From contig JAPPNJ010000151.1 of the NCBI GenBank assembly GCA_028818705.1, forward strand, positions 1-63,866: 63,866 nucleotides of DNA, read 5' to 3'. Positions 9,625 through 18,162 of this stretch are shown here, piece after piece. A program made the translations under genes and the position numbers. Source of the stretch: Candidatus Poribacteria bacterium. Its GTDB lineage: Bacteria > Poribacteria > WGA-4E > WGA-3G. The notes under the pieces are model-generated. The model ran no database searches and was not told the origin of the DNA. It saw nothing but the letters and a program-made list of their open reading frames with translations. Position 1 is the stretch's first letter, and every line of letters begins with the position of its first letter.

Positions 9625-9752
9625 AAATTTTGCCGTGTAAATCAGAATCAACGGTATTCATACCTTATAGGCATGAACCGGGTATGAATGCCGTGTGGCA
9701 TTCCAAATCAACGGTATGAATGCCTTAATGGCATTCACCGGGGGCAAAATTT
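9625..9752. repeat. Palindromic repeat element with 10-base terminal inverted repeats
   Basis: Ends are AAATTTTGCC (9625-9634) and its exact inverse GGCAAAATTT (9743-9752). Inside are two 37-base direct copies (9646-9682 and 9706-9742), both starting AATCAACGGTAT and ending CCGGG. Each copy's centre is a hairpin built on TGAATGCC/GGCATTCA, and a third hairpin (GAATGCC-GTGT-GGCATTC) lies between them. This resembles a MITE or REP-type cassette. There is no coding capacity. Confidence 0.7.
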
Positions 9753-9798
9753 CCTCCTACAGGAAAACTGAATGACCGTTGGAGAAAATTGTATGTCA

Positions 9799-9827
9799 TT
9801 GACAAATAATAGGAAATCTTGTAAAAT
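9799..9827 (+). promoter_or_regulatory. Sigma-70-like promoter for aldo/keto reductase
   Basis: TTGACA (9799-9804), 17-base spacer, TAAAAT (9822-9827). The -10 box is 67 bases before the chosen start codon at 9894. Confidence 0.75.
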
Positions 9828-9893
9828 AGCGAACAAATTCGGATCATAAAACTTGCTACAACACACGGACCCTGACTTGTGAGGGAAGAAATA

Positions 9894-10832
9894 ATGCACC
9901 AGCGCAGATTGGGAAATACAGGACTGATCGTCTCCGAAATTGGTATGGGGACATGGGAACTCGGTGGACGTGAATGGGGTGACATCGGTGAAACGGATGC
10001 CGTGGATCTTCTCCGATACGCCTTTGAAAGCGGTGTCACCTATTACGATACGGCGGACCAATACGGCGGCGGACGTGCCGAACAACTGCTCGGTGAAGCT
10101 TTTTCAGCACTCGGGGACAGGGTTGTTATCGCCACGAAACTCGGCTATGAATTAGATTCTGATGGCTGGATTAGCCACGGTTGGGAACGTCCATCGTTTA
10201 ACGTCTCGCCCGACTATATCCGATCAGCGGTCGAAGGAAGCCTCAAGCGATTAAAGAGGGATGTCATAGACATCTATCAATTCCATGGACCACCCCCTGC
10301 ATCCGAGTGGGACGATGCCTTTGGAACGATGGAAGAACTCAAAGCCGAAGGGAAGATTCGCTTTTATGGGTTGTGCCTCGGCAGCGAGGCGGACGCACTC
10401 AAAGCGATGACAGAAACGGGTACTTCCTCATTGCTACTCACCTATAACATCCTTTCCCAAGAGATGGTAAAGCCTGTGATGGAGACCGCTGCGGAAAAAG
10501 GTGTTGCTATCATTGTTCGGCAACCTTTGTCGTCAGGACTTCTCTCTGGTCAACTCGGACCGGATACCGTATTCGCCGAAAACGATTATCGGAAGACCTG
10601 GTCCCGTGAGAAATTCCTCGCCGATCTGGAGCGCGTAGAACAGGTGAAGTCAATAGTTGGCAATAGAGCAAAGAGTCTTCCGCAAGCCGCTCTCAAATTT
10701 ATTTTGGGACATCCAGCTGTCTCCAGCGTCGTGCCGGGCATGATGAACCCAGCGCAGGTTGACGATGGTGTCGCGACTTCAAGCGCGACTCCTTTGCCTG
10801 ACGCTGTTTTGGAACAGTTACGCAGCGATTGA
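9894..10832 (+). CDS. Aldo/keto reductase
   Basis: Protein of 312 residues, an NAD(P)H-dependent (beta/alpha)8-barrel oxidoreductase. The catalytic tetrad is visible: Asp and Tyr in YYDTADQYGGGRAE, Lys in VIATKLGYE, and His in IDIYQFHGPP. The C-terminal ALKFILGHPAVSSVVPGM block is the cofactor-binding signature. The start is the ATG at 9894, preceded by GAGGGAAG; a GTG at 9879 would overlap that site. Members of this subgroup reduce aldehydes or keto sugars. The YkoF-like gene follows after 10 bases, so the two are co-transcribed. Confidence 0.93.
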   Translation: MHQRRLGNTGLIVSEIGMGTWELGGREWGDIGETDAVDLLRYAFESGVTYYDTADQYGGGRAEQLLGEAFSALGDRVVIATKLGYELDSDGWISHGWERPSFNVSPDYIRSAVEGSLKRLKRDVIDIYQFHGPPPASEWDDAFGTMEELKAEGKIRFYGLCLGSEADALKAMTETGTSSLLLTYNILSQEMVKPVMETAAEKGVAIIVRQPLSSGLLSGQLGPDTVFAENDYRKTWSREKFLADLERVEQVKSIVGNRAKSLPQAALKFILGHPAVSSVVPGMMNPAQVDDGVATSSATPLPDAVLEQLRSD

Positions 10833-10842
10833 GGAAAGTGGT

Positions 10843-11148
10843 ATGAAAGTCATTGCAGATCTCTGTGTCGTTCCGATAGGTGTGGGTGTCTCGGTCTCGG
10901 AGTACGTCACTGCTTGTGAGAAAGTACTCAAGGAGGCAGGCTTAAAAACGAAATTGCACGCCTACGGCACTAACATCGAAGGCGACTGGGATGTCGTGTT
11001 TGCAGCAATCCGACGCTGTCATGAGGTCGTCCACGAGATGGGGGCACCCCGAATTACAACGACGCTTAAGTTCGGCACCCGCATTGACAAAACGCAGACC
11101 ATGCATGATAAGGTCACCAGCGTCCAAAAGCAGTTAGCGGAAGAATAA
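10843..11148 (+). CDS. MTH1187/YkoF-like thiamine-binding protein (DUF77)
   Basis: Protein of 101 residues matching the small ferredoxin-like MTH1187 family (Thiamine_BP, PF01910). The family's start (VIADLCVVPIGVGVSVSEYV) and the H-A-YGT-IEGDWD block, including the G/T-x-EG motif, are present. Members bind thiamine or a related small ligand as a dimer. The start at 10843 has GAGGAAAG about 6 bases upstream. No thiamine transporter is adjacent, so the physiological role is inferred from the family only. Confidence 0.85.
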   Translation: MKVIADLCVVPIGVGVSVSEYVTACEKVLKEAGLKTKLHAYGTNIEGDWDVVFAAIRRCHEVVHEMGAPRITTTLKFGTRIDKTQTMHDKVTSVQKQLAEE

Positions 11149-11412
11149 ATCTAATACTTTCAATAGCAGCTGCGGATGAACATTTGTTTGCTCGGTGGAC
11201 GTAACAGTAAAACCGTTTATGGCGTTATATTTTAGTAACGTTGGTAACTTTCTTGAGTATGTTTGGTTTTCAATTTTCTATCCGTTTTAAGCGAAACACC
11301 GGGGATTGGTGGTTCCCTTCCGCAGCAAAAATGCATTAATTGGGGAATCAAAACTATATAGGGAATTGGACGTTTCTAATAATTTTCTTATGGAGTGAGG
11401 AGAGTAATTCTA

Positions 11413-12105
11413 ATGAAAATCAAAATCGTGTTTTTGGCAGTGTGTGCTATCGGCTTTCTTCTGACGGCACAGTTGGTCGCTGCTCCAGATAAAATCGAAG
11501 GCCCTTGGATGTGGATGATTACTGAGATGGAGGCCGGTCAAGGTGGTGCCGCTTCAACCGACATTGACGGTATAGATGAAGCGACAAAGGGCAAGTTAAC
11601 GGAAGAAGAGGTCGCCTTGGAGGGGATTACAGATAGGGTCCTCAAAGTTAAATTTCCGGACAAACTTAAATGGACTGAAGGTGAAATTGCCCCAGTTGGT
11701 GGGAACAACATCAACGACATGCTTATTAAAATTAAGTTGGGACCTGGCGGTGATGTCAACGACTATTGTTCCTATGCGGTAATCAATGCTGTATCAAAGG
11801 CTAAGAAGGGTGGTGTTGAGGCCCGGGTTGGCAGTGATGATTCTGTTAAGGTGTGGATGAACGGCGAAGAAGTTCATAACAATCCAGTCAACCGCGGTGC
11901 TGGTAATTTTCAAGATACGTTTGAAGTGGATTTAAAAAAAGGTGATAACGTATTTATGGTTAAGGTGTGTGAGCGTGGTGGCGGTTGGAGTATGTTCGTC
12001 GGTATTGACGCACCTCTGGAATACAACTTGGAATTCAAAGGGCTTCCCGTTGAACCCGCCGGAAAACTGGCGACGCAATGGTCAGAAATCAAGAGTTCTT
12101 ACTAA
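11413..12105 (+). CDS. Secreted protein with one copy of an unrecognised module
   Basis: Protein of 230 residues. A Sec signal peptide (MKIKIVFLAVCAIGFLLTAQLVAA) is followed by a module that begins DKIEGPWMWMI and ends in GGGWSMFVGID. I do not recognise the module as a named family. Its second half, GSDDSVKVWMNGEEVHNN...FEVDLKKGDNVFMVKV, has the look of a jelly-roll carbohydrate-binding domain (substrate-facing Trp and Asn, then a KG-N-L-VKV strand), but this is inference. The C-terminal tail VEPAGKLATQW is shared with the next gene. Start at 11413 with GAGGAGAG about 9 bases upstream. Probably periplasmic or extracellular. Confidence 0.8.
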   Translation: MKIKIVFLAVCAIGFLLTAQLVAAPDKIEGPWMWMITEMEAGQGGAASTDIDGIDEATKGKLTEEEVALEGITDRVLKVKFPDKLKWTEGEIAPVGGNNINDMLIKIKLGPGGDVNDYCSYAVINAVSKAKKGGVEARVGSDDSVKVWMNGEEVHNNPVNRGAGNFQDTFEVDLKKGDNVFMVKVCERGGGWSMFVGIDAPLEYNLEFKGLPVEPAGKLATQWSEIKSSY

Positions 12106-12158
12106 GTCGCAGTCCAGTGTCGCTTTTATCGACTGAAATTACACAATATATTTTGTGC

Positions 12159-12188
12159 TTGATTTAATTGTAGTGTATTTGTTATATT
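12159..12188 (+). promoter_or_regulatory. Possible promoter for the double-module secreted protein
   Basis: TTGATT (12159-12164), 18-base spacer, TATATT (12183-12188), about 120 bases before the start at 12311. Confidence 0.45.
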
Positions 12189-12310
12189 GCAGTGGAGAGA
12201 TTGTTTCGTCTTTGTAAGCACCGATGTTCTGTTAAAAATCTGAGTGCGCAGGAACAAACAATGCTTATTTCACTTTCAAAAAAGATAAAAAAATTAATTG
12301 GAGGATTTTC

Positions 12311-13543
12311 ATGTATAGAAAACTTTTCACAATAGGGGTGACATGTCTCATGACCCTCTTTGTCATGACGCTGACGCATGTCGCTGATGCCCAAGACAAA
12401 ATTACCGGTCCCTGGTTGTGGATGATTGCAGCGACGGAGGCGAATCAAGGCGGTGCGAATTCCACTGACGAGGATTCGCTTGCTGAAGCCAGTGGTGGTG
12501 ATGTCACTGAGGCCAGCGTTGCTGCGAACGGTGCCAATGAAGGCGACAAGGTTGGTGACTTGGAATGGACGCTGGGTGAGATTTCCGAAACCGGCGGTAA
12601 TAACGTCAACGATCTCGTCAACGAAATCGGTTTGGGTAGCGGCGATGTCAACGACCATTCATCTTATGCACTAATCACGCTTGAATCCGATAGCGATCAG
12701 GCGGGTGTAGAGATGAAGGTTGGTAGTGATGACTCTATCAAAGTCTGGCTCAACGGTGAGGTGGTTCACACCAATGCAATTAACCGGGGTGCCGGTGATT
12801 TTCAAGACACGTTTGAAGTTGATCTTGTAACCGGTGATAATACCTTGCTGGTCAAAGTCAGTGAACGTGGTGGCGGTTGGAGCATGTTCGTCGGTATTGA
12901 TGCTGATGTGAATGCTGTTGTTAAACCGTTTCCGCCACCAGTAAGTGGAAAAATTACCGGTCCGTGGCTGTGGATGATTGCAGCAACGGAGGCGAATCAA
13001 GGCGGTGCGAATTCTACTGATGAGGACTCACTCGCTGATGCCAGCGGTGGTGCTGTCACTGAAGAAATGGTCGCAACAATCGGTGCCAGTGCAGGCGATG
13101 CTGTTGGTGATTTGGAATGGACGGTCGGTGAGATTTCCGAAACCGGCGGTAATAACGTCAACGATCTCGTCAACGAGATTGGTTTGGGTAGTGGCGATGT
13201 CAACGACCATTCGGTTTACGGACTAATCATCCTTGATGCTCCCGAAGATCAGAGCGGCGTTCCGATGAAAGTCGGGAGTGATGACTCTATCAAAGTCTGG
13301 CTCAACGGTGAGGTGGTTCACACTAATGCAATTAACCGGGGTGCTGGCGATTTCCAAGATGACTTTAAAGTTAACCTCGTAGCGGGTGGTAATATCCTGC
13401 TCGTGAAGGTGAGTGAACGCGGTGGCGGTTGGAGCATGTTCGTCGGTGTCGGTGGCACGTGGGATATCCGTCAGGATACTTTCGTTTCCGTCGAACCCGC
13501 TGGTAAGTTCTTCACAACTTGGGGAAGTTTGAAAGCCAGATAA
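12311..13543 (+). CDS. Secreted protein with two copies of the same module
   Basis: Protein of 410 residues. A signal peptide (cleavage near ...THVADAQ) is followed by two copies of the module found once in the preceding gene, at residues 30-213 and 214-397. The copies are nearly identical over long runs (GPWLWMIAATEANQGGANST, then VNDLVNEIGLGSGDVNDHS, then KVGSDDSIKVWLNGEVVHTN), and the DNA is also very similar, so the duplication is recent. They are joined by a Pro-rich linker PFPPPVSG. The C-terminus VEPAGKFFTTW matches that of the neighbour. GGAGG lies about 6 bases before the ATG. A perfect terminator follows. Function unknown. Confidence 0.88.
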   Translation: MYRKLFTIGVTCLMTLFVMTLTHVADAQDKITGPWLWMIAATEANQGGANSTDEDSLAEASGGDVTEASVAANGANEGDKVGDLEWTLGEISETGGNNVNDLVNEIGLGSGDVNDHSSYALITLESDSDQAGVEMKVGSDDSIKVWLNGEVVHTNAINRGAGDFQDTFEVDLVTGDNTLLVKVSERGGGWSMFVGIDADVNAVVKPFPPPVSGKITGPWLWMIAATEANQGGANSTDEDSLADASGGAVTEEMVATIGASAGDAVGDLEWTVGEISETGGNNVNDLVNEIGLGSGDVNDHSVYGLIILDAPEDQSGVPMKVGSDDSIKVWLNGEVVHTNAINRGAGDFQDDFKVNLVAGGNILLVKVSERGGGWSMFVGVGGTWDIRQDTFVSVEPAGKFFTTWGSLKAR

Positions 13544-13584
13544 TATCTAACTCAGGCGCGAAACCTCCGCACCTGATGTACCAT

Positions 13585-13627
13585 AAAGGACGTAGCCAAA
13601 ATATGTTGGCTACGTCCTTTTTTCTTT
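13585..13627. terminator. Intrinsic terminator, probably bidirectional
   Basis: A perfect 15-base-pair stem (13585-13599 with 13606-13620) with a 6-base loop AATATG is followed by a T-rich tract. It lies between the convergent secreted-protein gene and the isomerase gene and has AAA on its left arm, so it can serve both strands. Confidence 0.9.
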
Positions 13628-13637
13628 TTCGGTCGGT

Positions 13638-14489
13638 TTATCTCCCCATAAGTTCCATAAAAATGGGGAGAGATTCTCTGAATCCGTCCTCGCGCGTCCC
13701 ACCGACTGGGGTATAGACGCTCTCTAAAGAGATTGTACCGTCGTATCCATCTCGATCCAGTGCTTTCACGATATCGTTGTAGTATGGGTCCATCTGTCCT
13801 TGGCGCATCGCGCAGAAATCAAATGTCGCCGCTGGCAAATTCACGACGCCATCCTTGAGGTGTACATGTGCGATGTGCTGACGGATAGCCTCGTAACCGT
13901 CTGGATATGGCACCTCTGTACAGTAGAGAGAACTGCACGGGTCCCAGAGCACTTTCAGGTGTGGTGCGTCTAATTCGTCAATTAACTTTTTCGCGAGGAG
14001 TGCCGATGTCACATTTCCAGAGATTGCAGTTTCCATGACGAGCGTGATGCCTGCAGCGTCGGCAATCTGCAGGGGTTCTTCCAGCCGATCCAACAGCATC
14101 TCCCATACCCCTTCTGAGATAATCGGCTCCGCACCGAAGAGTACCATCTCTTTTCGGAAACTGAAGATACGAACTAAATTCGTGCCGAGCGTTTGTGCAA
14201 CCTCAATACACTGTTCCAGCGTTTTAATGTGTGCGCGATACGCAGGCGCGACAACCGATGTATCGACTGGGATTGTCGATAGATTGTGATGCGAGATGCA
14301 CGACACTTTTAAATCTCGCGCCTCGATTAATTCCTTGACTCTTTTAATATCCCTATTTGTCAGATCGCCGACCTGTTTCTCCCAAAGATACTGTAATTCG
14401 ACGTATTCCAAACCCGTTTCTACCATCACATCTAAGGCATGCTCGAAGTCTCGACTGATTCCATCTGTGATAATTCCCAGTTTGCGCAT
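13638..14489 (-). CDS. Sugar phosphate isomerase/epimerase (AP-endonuclease-2-like TIM barrel)
   Basis: Protein of 283 residues of the xylose-isomerase-like TIM-barrel family. Metal-binding residues are visible in LVMETAISGN (Glu), KVLWDPCSSLY (Asp), AHVHLKDG (His/Asp) and GTISLESVY (Glu). Members isomerise or epimerise sugars, keto sugars or inosose; some cleave 3-keto-glycosides. I chose the ATG at 14489, preceded by GGGAGAG; a longer start at 14528 would add 13 residues. It follows the 3-hydroxyisobutyrate dehydrogenase family gene by 77 bases and is probably in the same transcript. Confidence 0.88.
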   Translation of the reverse strand: MRKLGIITDGISRDFEHALDVMVETGLEYVELQYLWEKQVGDLTNRDIKRVKELIEARDLKVSCISHHNLSTIPVDTSVVAPAYRAHIKTLEQCIEVAQTLGTNLVRIFSFRKEMVLFGAEPIISEGVWEMLLDRLEEPLQIADAAGITLVMETAISGNVTSALLAKKLIDELDAPHLKVLWDPCSSLYCTEVPYPDGYEAIRQHIAHVHLKDGVVNLPAATFDFCAMRQGQMDPYYNDIVKALDRDGYDGTISLESVYTPVGGTREDGFRESLPIFMELMGR

Positions 14490-14566
14490 TTTACTCTCTC
14501 CCAATGCTGTATCTTCGCGGGGGCCCAAAGTGCCAAGCGACGATCTCCCAAAATCTTAAGGCATGG

Positions 14567-15460
14567 TTATTCTGTTTTTTTGATTTCGATGCCCGCAATA
14601 TTTTCCAAGATTTTGATAATAGTCCAATTATCTTCGTCTGGATTTACTGCTTTTCCCGCTTGAAATAGTTCGAAAGCCGCGCTCGCTGCGAAGAGCGGCA
14701 CCCCGCAATCATTTGCCATGTTTTTCGCGAGGCTGAGGTCTTTATACATTGTGCCGATATTGCTCTGTCCCTTGAAATTTCGTGTCAAAATATTTTCTGT
14801 TGTGTCCCTGAAGAGGAAATTCCCGACAACGCTCGTGCTAACGACATCGCGTAGCATCTCAGGCTTTACGCCTGCTTTCACGGCTAATGTCAGTGCCTCA
14901 AAGATACCGGCGTAAGTGGTGCCTATCAGTACAGCGAGCGCGGACTTGACGGTTTGACCCATTCCAGCTTCTTCTCCAACGTGATAAATGTCTCTTCCCA
15001 CTGCTTCCAGCACCGGTTTCGATGCTTCAAACGTTTCTGTTGGTGCCGATACCATCATTGTGAGTGTTCCTGCCGCTGCGCCGGGCGCGCCGCCACTAAC
15101 AGGTGCATCAATGATATAAATTCCTTTTGCTGTGACGAGTTCAGCAACCTCTATCACTTGTGAGCGCCCGATAGTCGCTGTACAGATGACTGTGGATCCC
15201 GGCTTAAGCCCTGCGAGCAGCCCATCTTCTCCTAACAATGCTGCCTTGACTTGTTTAACATTCAGCACCATGATAAAAATGTTATCTGCGGCGCCCCCTA
15301 CCTCGCGTGGCGATGCAGCGGCGCGTGCCCCTTCTTTTACTAATGTTTCCAGCGGCTCCGGGCGGACATCATACGCGATGAGTTCGTGTCCGGCTTTCAA
15401 GATGTTTCTTGACATACCCATGCCCATGTTGCCAACGCCAATTAATCCAACTTTTGCCAT
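14567..15460 (-). CDS. 3-hydroxyisobutyrate dehydrogenase family NAD-dependent oxidoreductase
   Basis: Protein of 297 residues of the beta-hydroxyacid dehydrogenase family (tartronate semialdehyde reductase/GarR and MmsB types). It has the Rossmann motif VGLIGVGNMGMGMSRNIL at 4-21, the substrate-binding DAPVSGGAPGAAAGTLTMMV, and the catalytic Lys in GQTVKSALAVL (about 171). The usual Asn four residues after Lys is replaced (KSALA rather than K-x-x-x-N), which may mean a different substrate. The neighbouring isomerase gene suggests a role in sugar-acid breakdown, where tartronate semialdehyde arises. Confidence 0.9.
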   Translation of the reverse strand: MAKVGLIGVGNMGMGMSRNILKAGHELIAYDVRPEPLETLVKEGARAAASPREVGGAADNIFIMVLNVKQVKAALLGEDGLLAGLKPGSTVICTATIGRSQVIEVAELVTAKGIYIIDAPVSGGAPGAAAGTLTMMVSAPTETFEASKPVLEAVGRDIYHVGEEAGMGQTVKSALAVLIGTTYAGIFEALTLAVKAGVKPEMLRDVVSTSVVGNFLFRDTTENILTRNFKGQSNIGTMYKDLSLAKNMANDCGVPLFAASAAFELFQAGKAVNPDEDNWTIIKILENIAGIEIKKTE

Positions 15461-15788
15461 AAATTACCTCAAGGAGCCTCCTAAAAGAAAATTGTTAAGC
15501 ACTCGCTTTTACTGGGCGTATCACGTGACCGAAACGCCTCTACCAACATACACTCGCAAAATTTAGCACAAATTTTTAGAAGTGTCAATTGATTTTTCCA
15601 ACGCGGTAGGCAAGTTTACAACGAAATCTAAAAATATGCAAATATTTTAGTGAATGGCAGGTTCAAAAACAATTTTCATTTCCTTCGCAGTGTATCAATA
15701 GTTGTGAAGTCTACTATAATTTTTACACAATTTTCTTCTTTTGTGCTAAAATGGCGCATTCATATATGAAAAGAAGGAGCTAATATTA
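15461..15788. other. 328-base divergent intergenic region
   Basis: No gene is supported. It contains the minus-strand promoter at 15560-15588 and AT-rich sequence. Two weak plus-strand candidates serve the Gfo/Idh gene: TATAAT at 15715-15720 without a good -35, and TTTACA...TAAAAT ending at 15752 with a 19-base spacer. Confidence 0.6.
15560..15588 (-). promoter_or_regulatory. Sigma-70-like promoter for the 14567-15460 gene
   Basis: On the minus strand, TTGACA (15588-15583) and TAAATT (15565-15560) are separated by 17 bases, about 100 bases before the start at 15460. Confidence 0.65.
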
Positions 15789-16817
15789 ATGGCAGATACC
15801 ATCAGAGGTGCCGTCGTCGGGTATGGGGCGGCATTTAATATGGGCAAAGCCCATGCAAATATGATGCAACGCACTGACGGCATTGAGTGTGTTGCTATCT
15901 GCGATATCGATCCAGCGCGGACGGCAGCAGCAAAAGAAGATTTTCCCGGCGTTCGTACGTATAATACAATCGAGGAACTCAACGCCGATGAGGGTATAGA
16001 TCTCGTCGCTAACGTCCTTCCGCATAGTCTACACTGTGGTCCAAGCGTTGCAAGTCTCAAGGCAGGAAAGCATGTTGTTGTTGAAAAACCGATGTGTGTC
16101 ACAATTGCTGAAGCCACGGAGATGATCAGCACTGCCGCAGAGAACGATGTTATGCTTTCTGTTCATCACAACAGACGGTGGGATGCTGATTTCTGGACGC
16201 TTCGTAAACTCGTCCACTCTGGTATCATTGGCAAGGTCTTCAACGTTGAAATGTGGGGTGGTGGTTACGGCAAACCCAACCCTAATTGGTGGCGCAGCGT
16301 CAAAGCCATCTCCGGGGGACAGTTCTACGACTGGGGGGCACACTACCTCGACTGGCTACTCAATGTACTTGAAGCACCGATGATTAACGTTACTGGTTTC
16401 TACCAACCCAACCTTGTCTGGGACGACATTACCAACGAGGATCACGTGCAAGCGATTATTCGTTTCGCAGCCGGGGAGGTGGTAGCGGATGGCGCGATGG
16501 CGAACATTCAGATGTCTAACATCGCCAAAATTGGTGGACCGCGCTGGAAACTGCTCGGATCGCACGGCGCGATTACCTCCGAAGACGGTGAATTTAAGGT
16601 GCTGTCTGAGGTTGAGGGCAAACCCAAAGAACAGACAGTAAGCTACCACGGTAGACCAGGACCGAGTTACTATGAAAATATCGTCGCGCATTTAAATGAT
16701 GGCACGCCATTACTCGTGACACCAGAGTCTGCTCGCCGTGTTATCGCTATAATGGATCTGGCGGAAAAATCTGCCAAGACACATCTGGCAGAAACCGTGC
16801 CTTACGAATTTGAGTAA
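15789..16817 (+). CDS. Gfo/Idh/MocA family oxidoreductase
   Basis: Protein of 342 residues. An N-terminal NAD(P)-binding Rossmann domain (AVVGYGAAFNMGKAHANMM, where the usual GxGxxG is GYGAAF) is followed by the family signature VVVEKPMCV with the catalytic EKP near residue 100, then the C-terminal alpha/beta substrate domain (GGQFYDWGAHYLDWLL, with a D-x-G-x-H motif). It would oxidise or reduce a sugar, inositol or glycoside hydroxyl. AGAAGGAG lies about 10 bases before the ATG. It is probably co-transcribed with the zinc dehydrogenase 88 bases downstream. Confidence 0.92.
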   Translation: MADTIRGAVVGYGAAFNMGKAHANMMQRTDGIECVAICDIDPARTAAAKEDFPGVRTYNTIEELNADEGIDLVANVLPHSLHCGPSVASLKAGKHVVVEKPMCVTIAEATEMISTAAENDVMLSVHHNRRWDADFWTLRKLVHSGIIGKVFNVEMWGGGYGKPNPNWWRSVKAISGGQFYDWGAHYLDWLLNVLEAPMINVTGFYQPNLVWDDITNEDHVQAIIRFAAGEVVADGAMANIQMSNIAKIGGPRWKLLGSHGAITSEDGEFKVLSEVEGKPKEQTVSYHGRPGPSYYENIVAHLNDGTPLLVTPESARRVIAIMDLAEKSAKTHLAETVPYEFE

Positions 16818-16905
16818 TCTTATCTTTCGCTGGCAAGCGTTCAACTTTGCCTTACTTTTCCGTTCTTTGCTGGTGATGATTCCTAACTTCGCCCAATAAA
16901 ATTAT

Positions 16906-17922
16906 ATGAAAGCGATTGTTTTTGAAAAAATTCAGCAATTACGCATCCACGAAAAGCCTATCCCTGCGCTCGCGACTGGAGATGTTCTCATTCAGATGGA
17001 GCTTTGCGGTATCTGTTCCTCCGATCTCGCTGCGCTCCGCGGAGATGTGTCGGATTATACACCACCCGTCGTAATGGGGCATGAACTCGCGGGTGTGGTT
17101 GTAGAGAGTCGACATCCAGGTGTCAAGATCGGTGAACGGGTTACTGTCAACCCCATGCTCTCGTGTGGTACATGCGCCGAATGCCAGAACGACCTCGACA
17201 AATACTGTAATACGATTGAAGGCGTTGGACACGACATTGATGGTGGCTACGCCGAATACATGCGGATGCCAAAGCACGGCGTGGATACTGGTAAACTCAT
17301 CCGAGTGCCCGATAGTATTCCGCCTGAAGACTTGCTGTTTTTGGAACCGTTGGGATGCTGCCTAAACGCTATGCAAGAAACCCTTTTCAAGGATTCTGTT
17401 GCGATCCTCGGTGCCGGTCCCATTGGACTGATATTTACGCAACTGGCGAAACGAGCGGGCTTAGCAACCTATGTGCTGGAGCCGTTATCACATCGTAGAC
17501 GCGTAGCAGAAACACTTGGTGCCGACCACACTTTCGACGCTTCATCTGAGGCTGTTGCGCATCTCCAAGACCTCACCCGTGGCGGCGTTGATACCGTCAT
17601 CGCCTCGACAACGAACAAAGCCGCGGTAATCGCACTCGCTTTTGAGGTCGTTCGCAGAGGCGGTTGCCTCAACTTCTTTGGGCTGGCTCCAGAAGGCGAG
17701 GAAATCCGCGTCAACTTGGAAGAGTTTCACTACACGGGTCACAAACTGATGGCATCGTGGGCATTTTCTCGCGCCAGTCTGGCAGAATCGCGGCAACTTT
17801 TGATTGAAAGCGCACTCAACTTTGAACCCTTACTAACCGATCGGTTCCCAATTGCAGAGGGTCTCGCAGCGTTTGATAACGCCGCTGCACAACACGGGGT
17901 CAAAACCGTCGTGCATCCATAA
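16906..17922 (+). CDS. Zinc-dependent alcohol/polyol dehydrogenase (Tdh/sorbitol dehydrogenase type)
   Basis: Protein of 338 residues. It has the catalytic-zinc ligands Cys (CGICSSD) and His-Glu (GHELAG), a structural zinc lobe with four cysteines in CGTCAECQNDLDKYC, and the Rossmann motif ILGAGPIGL. All zinc sites are intact, unlike the other MDR gene of this window at 6316-7365. It would oxidise a polyol or threonine-like substrate with NAD. Paired with the Gfo/Idh gene before it, it suggests a two-step oxidation of a sugar or polyol. A terminator follows at 17974. Confidence 0.92.
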   Translation: MKAIVFEKIQQLRIHEKPIPALATGDVLIQMELCGICSSDLAALRGDVSDYTPPVVMGHELAGVVVESRHPGVKIGERVTVNPMLSCGTCAECQNDLDKYCNTIEGVGHDIDGGYAEYMRMPKHGVDTGKLIRVPDSIPPEDLLFLEPLGCCLNAMQETLFKDSVAILGAGPIGLIFTQLAKRAGLATYVLEPLSHRRRVAETLGADHTFDASSEAVAHLQDLTRGGVDTVIASTTNKAAVIALAFEVVRRGGCLNFFGLAPEGEEIRVNLEEFHYTGHKLMASWAFSRASLAESRQLLIESALNFEPLLTDRFPIAEGLAAFDNAAAQHGVKTVVHP

Positions 17923-17973
17923 TAGATATGCCTACATCTCTCTTAGAATTGATATTTCCCTTAGTATTTGGTA

Positions 17974-18002
17974 GGCGAGGTTTTTAACCTCGCCGGTTTT
18001 TG
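17974..18002 (+). terminator. Intrinsic terminator after the zinc dehydrogenase
   Basis: GGCGAGGTT (17974-17982), loop TTT, AACCTCGCC (17986-17994), then GG and a T run. Nine perfect base pairs. Confidence 0.85.
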
Positions 18003-18069
18003 TTGTTACATTCCACAGTTTTTTTGACAAACACCTCCACCTATCAACGGATTTTAAACGCCTCTTTAC

Positions 18070-18098
18070 TTGACTTTCTGTCGTCTTTGTGGTATCTT
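18070..18098 (+). promoter_or_regulatory. Sigma-70-like promoter for nfo
   Basis: TTGACT (18070-18075), 17-base spacer, TATCTT (18093-18098), 65 bases before the nfo start. Confidence 0.6.
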
Positions 18099-18162
18099 TA
18101 AATACGAGTTAGAAACATCTCTCTAATTGTAGAACCCCGCACAAGGAGATACCAACTGAAAT

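Larger units (their letters stand above)
9408..9893. other. 485-base intergenic region with divergent promoters and a repeat
   Basis: No coding sequence is supported here. The region holds the minus-strand promoter of rfbB (9516-9545), a palindromic repeat element (9625-9752), and the plus-strand promoter of the aldo/keto reductase (9799-9827). Confidence 0.7.

Noticed and set aside
9646..9742. Two 37-base repeats as a CRISPR array
   Set aside because: Only two copies with internal palindromes, spacer itself palindromic, no cas genes; the flanking inverted ends fit a mobile or REP-like element better.
12182..12658. 158-codon open frame on the minus strand
   Set aside because: Antisense to the double-module secreted protein, and mirrored by a similar frame in the second repeat, as expected from repeated DNA.
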